From positions 64,501 to 128,500 of the forward strand of contig JAWDGP010002535.1 in the NCBI GenBank assembly GCA_033675545.1: a stretch of DNA of 64,000 bases, given 5' to 3'. Within the stretch, counting starts at the first letter, position 1; every line of letters begins with the position of its first letter. This DNA is from Elysia crispata (lineage: Eukaryota; Mollusca; Gastropoda; Plakobranchidae). The notes beneath the pieces are model-generated. The model was given only the letters and a program-made list of their open reading frames with translations. It was not told where the DNA came from and searched no databases. Position numbers and translations under genes: made by a program. Shown in pieces: positions 1 to 32,588 of this stretch.

Positions 1-1286
1 AATTTTGAGATAGTTTCATAGTCCACATCCTTGTTTTTTTTTCATCTTCAAAAGATTGAAACAAATCTATAACTTCTTCAGCAGTCAAGTGTCTGGGAGA
101 TCTATTATTGACATTAGATCTAGAGTTAGGAGCAAAATTTTTATATAACAACAAAAGGTGGACTGTATGGGTTGAAATAACCACCAGTGTTTACTTTACA
201 ATATTAGACTGGTAGCACTCTCGATCAAAATGAAACACCAAATAGTAAAGCATAAAATTAAAATAACTTATCACGTTAGAAACGGTTCAACTCAAAAGCT
301 ACGCATGCTGTGTGGCTCTGTGGTTTGAGCAAGGCTGAGCTACGCAGGCTGTGTAGCTATGATTTCATTGAGTTAAAATTGTATGTTTCTTAATGAATTT
401 GATATGCTGAACACGAATATGAAAGTTTTATTCGTCGCAAATAAATAATTTTCAAGATTAAGCAGTTTTTTGTTGCTCCAAATCCCATTAAACTATTTGT
501 TTCGATTTCATCAGGAAATGTTCAATTGTGAAGCCCGACGTGAGGTGGGCCTACGTCTGCAATTTTACCGATAGATTTAGATCTATTATTTCTTTTCGAA
601 TGGAACTGGAAGCTTTTCTCCTACTATTGGACCAATGAATTTTAAATTTTGTGACTTTAATTAGTAAGAATATTATTTTACAGTTTGAAAGCAGCATCAG
701 CTGAAATTGTGCTTACAAGTATAATATCAGCTGAGTGGAAGCTTTTACAGACATCCATACTTTTCTGTTGGATCACTTTTTAAAGATTTTTTTTTATTGT
801 TTAATCAATTTGCTTGAAAGACAGTATTTTATAATACATGTACATGTATTAGAAATTTGTAAATCTATCAAAATTTATAGAACTTTATAATTTGGCAAGA
901 ATATCCCACAATCAATGTAATTTAGCCATTTGAAGAACCCTTACATTTTTTTTTACTGTTTAATCAATTTGCTTGAAAGACACTATTTTATAATACATGT
1001 ACATGTATTAGAAATTTGTAAATCTATCAAAATATATAGAACTTTATAATTTGGCAAGAATATCCCACAATCAATGTAATTTAGCCATTTGAAGAACCCT
1101 TACATTTTTTTTGAATGAAACTTTACAGAAAAGATATTACACAATTTAGGACTGAAACATTTATCATTTTTTTTATGGGAAAATCTCATCATGAATTCAC
1201 TTGCTGAAATTGATTCAAACAAATAAAACGCGTAAGGCCTTTAAGTTTGATATACTTCTACCAATAATTATTTCATTGCTTTGTAG
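1..1286 (+). other. Upstream USO1 intron (non-coding)
   Basis: AT-rich sequence with no exon that could supply the conserved p115 N-terminus. It ends in the acceptor ttgctttgtag before 1287. It holds a short direct repeat around 300-355 (gctacgcatgctgtgt and gctacgcaggctgtgt) and the 159-bp tandem duplication listed separately. Confidence 0.7.
786..1103. repeat. 159-bp tandem duplication, two copies
   Basis: Bases 786-944 recur at 945-1103 with a constant offset of 159 and about three substitutions. Each copy carries the perfect 20-base palindrome taatacatgtacatgtatta. It lies in the USO1 intron upstream of the first visible exon. The near identity implies a young duplication or homogenisation. 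Confidence 0.9.
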
Positions 1287-22759
<21,473 letters not shown>

Positions 22760-23303
22760 AAGCAAAATAGGATATAGATGTTTTCTTTTTTTTTAAGTTG
22801 TGGTTATTTTTTTTTTATTTGCAATAATTAAAATTTGCTTTAGATACAATATGTCAGTATGTTAAAACTTGAATATGTGCATGATAATTGATATGAATAG
22901 CAGTTTGTTTGACTGAGAATGAAAAGGTATAATGGGAAAACAAAAAAAAAATGGCTTGTTTAACCAAGGTGCTCTTTTGTTGAATCTTTCCATACCTTAC
23001 TTTAGAAGAGAGCTTGAGGAAGTACAGATTTTCTTTAAAAGAATGACTTCAAATTGAAATATAAATGCATTTAATTATAATTAAAAAAAAAATTTTTTTC
23101 CAACCCTTAAATCTTCTTGCACTTTTGTGTAGATTAGTAATTGTCCAAGTTTCACTCTAGGACAGGAAGCACTTTTTAGCAAAGTATTCACTGCACCACA
23201 CCTACAAATTTGGAAAAGTATTGCTTGCATATGATCTTTGCTTCCAAATTTCAAGTTTTAAGATGTTTTAACTCAACATTTGATGGTTCTAAGGCTCAAG
23301 TAC

Positions 23304-23561
23304 AATAAAAAATATATGCATATTTGTAGCAGTAATACAAATTAATAGAAAGTGTTTATACAAATAAGTTGATATTGGAATTACCGTATTACATCTGTTT
23401 GGTTTAAATTTTCTATTATGAATATTTTGCTTTGTCTCCTCAGTTAATTTTGTTGGCCAATACAGTTTTAATTCGGATCCATAAACAGACCATCATTATT
23501 TTTTGTTTACAAATGAATATTACAGTTCAGTGTTGAAGCTGTTGTAAAGTAAGCTAATAAA
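23304..23561 (+). promoter_or_regulatory. Candidate USO1 polyadenylation signals
   Basis: AATAAA at 23304-23309 and again at 23556-23561, about 545 and 800 bases after the USO1 stop codon. Either could end the 3' UTR; no transcript evidence is available. Confidence 0.4.
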
Positions 23562-24640
23562 TATGTTCCAATAGGAATCTGGGCTATTTTACAACCATCT
23601 TTGTTCATTCAGACATAGCTGCATCAATGATATGTGTAGAGATGGATATGTAGTATAAAATATGAACCACAAGGCCATGGAATGAAAATCAGAAATTCAA
23701 CTAGAACCTGCTATTTTTGCTAAACAGGTCTGGAATAGTTATTATTCTCCAAAATGATGAAATTTCACTTCTGTCTTCATCATCAAATAATTACATATAG
23801 TTTACTTATTTGATTCCACTGGGATAAGAAGTGGTACTCAGAATAAAACCTTATCACTGAGAATTTAAAAATAGACTCAATTTATGTATCATCTCCACAA
23901 TCTCATAGGTCATTTAGAAGTTAAATTCACAGGTGGTCTGTATTTCATAACTCCTTTATAAAAGTTGAAAATGCCTTTATTTTGTTCATCTATCCTTTGG
24001 AAGAGAATTCTTATTTTAAATCTTTTTTTTTCCCCATTTGTTGATGCAAGTATCATGAATGAAGGTATGGAAGTTACTTCAAAGACATTATTTAAAAACA
24101 AATGTGTGCAATGTATAAAGTACTTATTACATTTTAAATCACTTCTCATGATTTCTGAAATTCGAAATTTCTATAAACTATATTAAGAAAAAAAAACCAA
24201 CAGAAATCTTGTGAATTATTTTAAAGTGATTAAAGTGATATTTACTAACTTAATAAGAATGTGTTACTGTCTCTTACTGAAAGATATTGCATTTAAATCT
24301 ATCATTAACCTCAACAATTAAGATTCAAGAAAAGTAAATCAGAGTTTCTTGTATTGTGTTAAGTCTTGATAGCTCTTTGCAAAGATACCTTTAGTGGGTT
24401 GGGATTTCCTTCTATCGGTGCAGTGCTCATACTGATCTGTTCTGCCCAAACATAGCCATATAAACTGGGGTCATCTGCTTGGCCAGCTTTAATGGTTTGC
24501 CATTTATGACATCCTGTCAGCTGCCTGACATTGCTTCATTGCAACCCTGTTTCATGGGCTGTGTTGATGCTTGATTTTGCTCAAGGACCTTCCACAGGTC
24601 AAAGGATGGAATGATTGCCATACTCTTTCTCAGAGCTGAC
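23562..24640. other. Intergenic sequence downstream of USO1
   Basis: AT-rich DNA without recognisable genes. The stretch 24360-24640 is less AT-rich than its surroundings and lies just before the LINE fragment. It may be repeat-derived, but I cannot name a family. Confidence 0.5.
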
Positions 24641-24689
24641 CCCCCAGAAAATAAAGAAGATAATTAGACATTGTTGAAGGAGAAGCAGA

Positions 24690-25325
24690 AGGAAAGGGTT
24701 GGAATTGAATGCCATATAGTCAGAAATTATGTTTTTCTGTCAAAACAATGAGTTTCGATCAACATCTTTATCAACAGAAATAAACTGGAGCAAAGGGGAC
24801 AATTCAAACACTAAGGGTGCTTTAATATCATGTGATGGATGCAATGTCACTCAAATGGCATCAAGAATAGCACAAACAAAAATGAGTTTCCAAAGAATGA
24901 AATGGGTAATGATAAATAAATACATCTCCATCCACACAAGAAGAGCCCTTGAGTGCTGAATTGAACCCATCTTGATGTATGGATGCAAGGCCTGGACAAT
25001 TTCTATATAGCTATAAAAGAAACTGGACAACAGAAATGTGGTCCCTACGGAGAATGCTGCAAAGAAATCGAAAGAAATAGTGTTATGAAAAGATGACACA
25101 AAATGATCACTCACAAATAGAATAGGTAAATGCCAGGCAACCTTTTTCAGCCATGTGATGAGAAGAAAGAAACTAGAAAAGTAGAATATCTTGTGACAAC
25201 TGAATGATTGACAGAAATGCGACAAGGGAAAACAGCAAGGAAAGATATTGGACAGACTAAGAAAGAGGCTACATGTAGGACAAGTAACAGATGCACTTTT
25301 CCATTCTTTTGCCATCTGAATATAC
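24690..25325 (+). mobile_element. Decayed non-LTR retrotransposon (LINE), C-terminal part of reverse transcriptase ORF
   Basis: Broken plus-strand frames spell the well-known end of a LINE ORF2 in order: NIFINRNKLEQRGQFKH, ALISCDGCNVTQMASRIAQ, SFQRMKWVMINKYISIHTR, IEPILMYGCKAWTIS, CQATFFSHVMRRKKLEK and LHVGQVTDALFHS. The order and spacing match the thumb and C-terminal part of CR1/Jockey-like LINE proteins (SRIA..., LMYGCEAWT..., FGHVMRR...). Several stops and frame changes interrupt it. The 5' part of the ORF, including the catalytic YADD region, is missing, as expected for a 5'-truncated insertion. Subfamily not determined. Confidence 0.85.
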
Positions 25326-25329
25326 ACAA

Positions 25330-28300
25330 TGTGTCGATATAACAGGCCTAATTATTCATATTTTGAAAGTTTGCTGTTTTTAAGTTTTGTATATCAAGGG
25401 CAAAGGGATAATGATAAATATTAAGACATTTAAGAGACATTGCATGGTTTACTGCTGCAGTGTAACAATTCATATTTATTTTGTGTGACCTATTTATCAC
25501 TGCAGCTAGCTGCCACAGGCTGAACATGAGCAAACATTGATGAATAATAAATCCTTTACAGGAAAGACAAATATCTCACAAATCACCTTTTCCAAACATA
25601 ATTATAACACATGTTCACTAGGTATTTAGCTCTTTGGTTACAGAACATTCAACTTATTTGTATTGCTTGGTTCTAGACTGCAAAGCCCTAAAGTTGTAGA
25701 TGATATGATGCATATTCCTGTGCAACCAAGAGATTTAGTAACTCGAAGCAGACTACTAAATAATAAACTAAAATGAAATTCTATTATATTTTTTCCTTTC
25801 GGAATCACATGTAAGTGAAAATATAAGAGTAATATACTTTCCTATGTACTTTATATAATTTATAGTCTCACACTTTAACTTTTTTGTTAAGGCTTTACAC
25901 TGCAGACTTTTGAATGTAACTGAAATCTTTAGATGAGATATTAGGTCATTGGTTTGGTAGGGCCTTTAACTTCATTTATCCTGTACACTGACATGTTGTA
26001 AAGTCTTTCAAGAAGCTTTGATACATAAAATCTGCAAAAATGGGCTTTTTCAGCATAATTGTTAAGAAGATACTGCCAATACTGCCTGAACCATCACCTC
26101 TTTATAGCTACCACCCTTGTTTGTAGTTGTTTTTAATATCCTTTCATTTTTTTAAATACATTTAATCTCTTTATTACGGTTCTATGTAATATTAGCATTT
26201 TTAAAGATATGGCTCCATAATATTATTCTCTATCAAATGAAGAAGCTGGATTTGTAAACAGTTTTTTTTCACGATTCTTTACCTATGTAGTCAGGAAATA
26301 CTTTTTGCTCCCAGTTTATCATTTACCTGACTATAACTGCCAGTTTGATAATGACACACAGAATACTGGTATACCTGCAGCCAAGTAAAATCTAGCGCAA
26401 ATCAACATATGTCTTTGATAGCACATATCTGCAGTGATTGCGACCAAGACTCATTTACATAGAGGTCAATTTCCTTTGCACATAGCTTGATTATTTATAA
26501 GCCCATAGCATTGCAGCTCTCCCTAGTCAGAAAATTAATGTCACATGTTTTACACATGGTTAATGACAACATAAATTGATCTTTTTAGTTTCAATTTATA
26601 AGCAGTGCCACTGGCTCAGATTTTAACTCTTGTATGAACTTCAAGTTTCCAAATGGAAGTGAGGGAAGGTTCTATTGTGGCAACATGGTTGAATGAAGAA
26701 TTTTTGTTTATATCATAATTTTTTCCCTACGATATTTTGAACATAGCAACAAATTTCTTCAATTTTTATTGAAACTTAAGGCCCTGAAATTCTACAGGTG
26801 AATGTTGGAGATGCCATTGTAGATGAAGAAGGGACATATACTTTTATTTTCAGAGCTTAAACGAGTAGACAAAGTTAACAAGTGTATGCAAACAACTAGC
26901 AAAATAAAGTCCTGTCAGAAGCTTGGTACAGTGATAATACACGCCTACAAAAGAGAAGATAAAAAATGTGTGACATTTACAAATAAGACCCTATATTCAG
27001 ACCATAGAAGGTCATAGCTCCTTAAATGCTATATTTAAAAAAAATCAAGGTGGGACAATATCAAAATTTGATTGTACATGTATAGAGCTTATATTCTAAT
27101 GTGTAAGACTACAGCTTTTGTAGAGATTTGTAAAAATGACTTTAAGCCCAAAGACAAACTGGAAGGCTTCCTTACAGTCTAGTGGTTGATCACAGCATTC
27201 ATCAATTTCACGGCTATAGCTCTTAAAGTACATGTAGTGGAAGCAAATAACTGTGGTCATTGTTCCCATATACTTATTAGTGAATTGAATTGCTATTTGG
27301 ATTCAAATTACAAGAGAACTGTAAATAGAACTTGAAGGTAGATCAAAAATGAAAAAAATTAGAGCAACTTGACAAAAAAATGTCATTTGGAGATGATAGC
27401 CTGAAATTTTGTCTTATTTAATACCACCTAAATGAGCAATGAAAATGAAATAAAAAAAAAGAGATTAGAAACTCGCCAGTGAAAATTGCATTTAAAAACA
27501 AAGCAGATTAGCCGATTTATTTTCATCTGTTTGTTAAAAAAAACAACAAAGATTTAACTAGGAGGAACAGTTAACCCAATGTTCATACTTTAATAATCAA
27601 ACTAATCCAGACCTTTAAATTTAATTTTGTTCAATGACCTTATGTTTAAAAAAAAAAAATCTGGATTTAAGGTTCAATAAAGCCCAAGATTTCATGTAAT
27701 TTGATGTAATCCAAGTTTTGAAATTTTAGAGATGCACCGTAAGAATCAAAATGTAAATATAAAAATAAAAAGTGAAACATTGACCCCATGAGACACAGCA
27801 GAATGATGAGCATCAGTGTTCACTACATAATTACACATGAAAAAATGCTTCTTCTTTGAAAGACTTAGAGTAGACCAGAGACTCTAAGCAGAGAGGATTT
27901 TCACAAACCAAGCCCTGAGTGTTATTACTATGTGGAGCTTGCGTGATGCTTGCTGTGAGTACTATTATTTTAGATAGGGGCTATGGAAGAATCAGTAGAC
28001 AGCGTTTTTATTTAGAATTAAGGAAAGCTACTGCTTCTATTGCTCTCAGAAAACATTGACTGGTGTGGAAACCTCTTGAAATTTTAAACTTTCAAGTAAA
28101 ACTTTCAGGCATTGATAATGTTGGCTTCCACTTATTCATTGTAATGTCTGACTCTCAATTTATTCTAAGTTTGCCTATTGACTTCATCTTTTCTCTTCCA
28201 ATTCAATTTACCAGAAAAATGTAACTACATTTGGTATAGAGAGACTTGGTCAACAACGATTCAGTTTGCTCATTTAGCAAATCTGCATTAAACCAAAATT

Positions 28301-28980
28301 TGAAAACAGCTGTAAAAGGCTAAAATCATTGGGCATATTCGATTTTATAACTATTTGATGTAATCTGCATTTATGGACTGATTTAAATGATACTATGGTT
28401 GAATTTATCCATGATTTTGAATTAATGTATTATAAGAATATAAAATTAATAGTGGCAATACTTGTAAAATAACAAATGACAGTTTCAGATTAGCAAACTT
28501 CATGTATTTTTGACCCTTAAAAATGATGAGTACTGTTAATAATTCGGTGATTTCACATTCATATTAAATACAATACATCTTTAAATTTGATTTAACTGAA
28601 ATAATTGTATAACATAAGGAATATAAATACACATAGTACTCTTACACCCTAGCACGTTTTTCTATATTTAGTGATGCTCATAAGCTGCAGCACTCCACTT
28701 TATAAATGTTTTGTTATCATTCATCAGGTAATGCAATACATAATACAGCAAGCTTCATTCGTCAATCCATAATGAAAAGAAGCAGCTAGATTTCAGTGAT
28801 TCAATAAGATACACTTGGATTGCTTTTTATTTCTTTGGTTTTATTTCTTCACATCATGGATTTTATCATTTGTAGCCTAATCTTGTCTAACAAACTGGAT
28901 CTTGATCAATAGAGCTTGGAGATCACGGGTAGACAAAGGCACAGATTTTTGTTCCATACAGTCATTGAGAAAGAATTTCA
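25330..28980. other. Intergenic region with no gene seen
   Basis: About 3.6 kb of AT-rich sequence between the LINE fragment and the distal 3' end of CFAP96. No frame with conserved protein sequence, no plausible exon chain and no long repeat was recognised. Confidence 0.5.
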
Positions 28981-28986
28981 TTTATT
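28981..28986 (-). promoter_or_regulatory. Polyadenylation signal after the distal CFAP96 last exon
   Basis: TTTATT on the plus strand is AATAAA on the minus strand, about 170 bases downstream of the stop codon of the distal terminal exon. The position suits a short 3' UTR. Confidence 0.5.
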
Positions 28987-29157
28987 TCACGATTCAAAAC
29001 ATATTAGAACATAGATATTTCAAATAAGATACAAGTACATTTACTGATAAATAAATATATATCATTTATACACTACGATTTTCTTTCCTTAAGTTCTGGT
29101 TTGAGCAAGTAATTCAAAGGTTGTTGATCTGAAGATGTCTGACTTGTCCCAGGCTTC

Positions 29158-29203
29158 TCAAGCAGAAGAACTTGGCATGTATGGGTTTTTATATGTTATG
29201 GCT
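29158..29203 (-). CDS. CFAP96: Alternative (distal) terminal coding exon of CFAP96
   Basis: On the minus strand a strong acceptor (a pyrimidine-rich tract ending in attgtatttcag) opens a frame that completes the phase-2 end of the exon 33013-33188. It encodes R-AITYKNPYMPSSSA and TGA. As recalled, the human C4orf47/CFAP96 C-terminus is RALNSKNYKTSSVPSY; R, A, K, N, Y and the Ser pair align with one gap. The exon lies 3.4 kb downstream of another candidate last exon (32589-32631) with the same phase. Used in place of that exon it would give a 314-residue protein. An AATAAA follows at 28986-28981. Whether it is used is not shown by sequence alone. Confidence 0.65.
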
Positions 29204-31025
29204 CTGAAATACAATGAATAAAAAAAGCAAGTCACAATAACATGTGCAAATGTATTTTGCATGTTGCCAATTTGTCTATCAGTATCACCTGCATCTGCTC
29301 CAAACACTTATGTAGCACAACATGCAATTTATATCAAGATCTCTTATTGCCGGAACCGATAAGATGAACTTTTTAAAAGTCACAATTAAAAGAATAATTG
29401 ATATTTAAACAAAAAAAATTCAAGTTTATTTTGAAAACTGATAAACTGATTTTCGGGATTCATATTTTTAAACTTTGTTTTAAGACATAAAAGGTTTTTA
29501 TATGATTCTACACAGTTTAGTTTATGCAAAATGCAAGTTCTTTTCTCAAGTAGGATACTTAGGCCCTATACGGTTTTGAAACACAAACCATGCTTTTCTT
29601 AAATCTGCAGCTGATACAGTATTAGTACATGTATTGCCTTTATCTATTAATTGACGTCTAGATTGATATTCGCACAATTTTTATGCTTTTTCATTGCTGA
29701 TAATACCCATGTATTTCATTGAATAAAAATAAATAGTCAATGTGCGGATGTAGTAACTTTTTTTAAAGAACATTAACACTAACACACGCAATGACAAATT
29801 TTGTGAAACTTGTAGCAAAATTCCTTGAATTGGCTTATTTCTGTGGCAAAAATTGGCAAATTGTGAGTATGAAAATGGCAAAAAATTTGCAATCAAATAA
29901 GAATGTTAAAAAAAACTCAGTGTTTTAAGTCTTGGCTGTTTCTATCTTGTATTTTTTAATGAAGAGCATCACAAGTAAAAACAACAGATTTTGAAGGAAT
30001 ATAAGTAAATATTTCATTCTCAGACCAGTTGTAACCAAAAAAGATAAAAAATGACAATTTTAATGCCAAAATCAGTTCGAGCTATTCAGAAAGCAGATTT
30101 GCATGTTTGAAAAAAAAATTATTCTATTCTTTTTTCCTTTTCTCGGGAAAAAACCTAAAGATTTTATCAAATAATTTGAGTAAGAAAGTTCACTGTAGTG
30201 ATTAAAAAACAAACAGGCAAAGCAGCGTTTGTAAACAAGTAACATTACAATGCAGAGAAAAGCAAGAAACATTACCCAGAATGTTGGTTTATTCATAACA
30301 TAATACATTATTTTTACAAAATTAAAAATATCACAGGATGATATACTCCTGAAACATGACAATATCTTTACTTTTATTGACAAGTTAAACCCATTCATAT
30401 CTTCCAACAATGCTGATTGCTTTTTAAAGGTATTATTTTTTCCAACCTAAATTGCATCTCATTACTTATAAGGGCCATCTTTGTTTTCAAGAAATGCATT
30501 TGGTTTTGATAATTGCTAAATCAAAGCTATTTTCTCTTTAAAAATTATATATTACTACAGAATTAAAGTGTCACACATGTACAAAAACAAACAAATAAAA
30601 AAAATTCCAGCATCTTGAGCTTACATTACATGCACATTTGATGATCACTTGGCATAAAAAAAGACTGAGAAATTTTTTACAGTTTCTCTTTTAGTCGCCT
30701 GTATGAGGAATAAAGAAACCTCCAAGCAGTGTTCACTCTTCTTTAACACACATTGAGGCCTTTTTTTCATAATTAGCAGGGTAGATATTTGGCTTGAATA
30801 TTGCATTTTGTCTGTTCTAGTTTTCATAAGCTCATTACTTTAAGTAATTACTGATCATAAATATAGTAACAGAATTGCAGATCAAGAATAGTTATATTTA
30901 GTGATTCACTACTTTTTTGTCAGAAATTTAAACCTAGCAAAAGAAATTTAATATAGGATTGCAATTCTATGTTTTTCATTGCAGTAATGGTAGCAGTAAT
31001 ACTTACCCTAGCAACAGAAATATTT

Positions 31026-31105
31026 AGTAGTAGTAGTAGTAGTAGTAGTAGCAATAGCAGTAGAAGTAGTAGTAGTAGTAGTAGTCGTAGTAGTAGTCGT
31101 AGTAC

Positions 31106-31166
<61 letters not shown>
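31026..31166. repeat. (AGT)n trinucleotide repeat with interruptions
   Basis: About 45 AGT units interrupted by GCA, GAA, CGT and ACT variants in the first half, then a clean run. The poly-Ser open frame across it is an artefact. It lies in the CFAP96 intron between the two alternative last exons. Confidence 0.95.
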
Positions 31167-32429
31167 TATATCAGAGCATCAGGGCAGGGTATAACCAATT
31201 GTCTCAATTTTTCTACTCTAAGCCTTTGTAGCTACATCCATGGACGCAGTGTCTAATACAACAAAGAGGCAAATAACCTGATCCTCAGAAATCAAAACAA
31301 GACAAGAGTCATTAATCTTTGGAATAAATTATGTATTGTTTTGCAATAGGTTTTTTTTAAAGACCTTTTGCACTTACACTTGGAAAGAGTACATAATATA
31401 TATGCATAAATATGAATCTAACTGCCTTAATTAAAAAAAAAAAATTAACAACTGGCAAATGGAATCAACCAAAATAAAAGAGAACAATACTCAAAAAAGC
31501 AAATTTAAAAGTCAAATATTTGAAAACTAGATCAACAAATTGACTTAATTACTTTTTAATTCTCTTCTGTCGTTCTTTTTTTTTCAACCATTTAAATTGT
31601 ATTGAAATTGGACTATTTCTATATGTTGATACGAAAGTTTGTTTTGACAGAATAAATCTAGCCCCATATCTATAAAGATGGTAAATTAAAAGTTATTTAT
31701 ATTATATAATCCACCTACAGTCACAATGAATTTTAAAACCTTTTTGTAAAACACAGAAAACAAAAAAAAGGGAGCTATAATTATATTGATCTTTGTGTGT
31801 CTTATCTATTACACAGGTGTTAAAGTGTAGAAGTATCACAAAGTGAGTGTTTCAGAAATAAATGTGAAATTGAAGAATGATCCAGAGTATATTATTTACT
31901 GAAATAAGTGCACATCAAAAGATGAAACATAGTATTTGTAAAAGCAAGTCAATGATAAGGAAGGGAAGTAACTACAAATGAATTCACTTTATACCATAGC
32001 TGCGTAATATCATGAAACAAAACAGCAGATAATTGAGTAAAACGTAAAGCATTATCTTTCAAATATGCAGTGGCCTGGTAACCAAGGTTAAACATAGATG
32101 GAATTTATACAATCCTTTCAAAAGGCAATTTTAATTCAAACTTTGAAATGTTAAACAAACAAATGTAATCAAGTTCGAAGAAGAAACAATTATAGTGAAA
32201 GCATAAATATTTTGGGATAATTTGTAAATAATACAAGCAAGGCCATAAAGTAAAGCAAGCTGATTTTAATAATACAGAATCAAAAATAACATTCTTTTTC
32301 TCCAAACATCCAATTATGTGACTTAGTTATACCTAATTTAAAAAAAAAAATTTTTTTTTCTACAAATTGCGAAACAACTTGATGAAATTCCACAATATCT
32401 CAAATTGCAGATGACAAACAGGATGCTAT

Positions 32430-32435
32430 TTTATT
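32430..32435 (-). promoter_or_regulatory. Candidate polyadenylation signal after the proximal CFAP96 last exon
   Basis: TTTATT on plus, AATAAA on minus, about 155 bases past the proximal stop codon. It would allow a transcript ending before the distal exon. Confidence 0.4.
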
Positions 32436-32588
32436 TTTAAACAATATAATTTTTGCTTGCCCTTATTCATTTCAGTAAATAATGTCAGTGTAACTAAATT
32501 TGATGGTAGTGAGCATAATGAAGATGCAAGCCAGTGCAAATAAAAACACATTCAAGATGACGGGGGAAGAAGACACACACCAAGGGCA

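Noticed and set aside
1-1286. First coding exon of USO1 inside the window
   Set aside because: No frame here resembles the p115 N-terminus or ends in a phase-0 donor that would fit.
30969-31256. Poly-Ser protein
   Set aside because: Translation of the AGT microsatellite.
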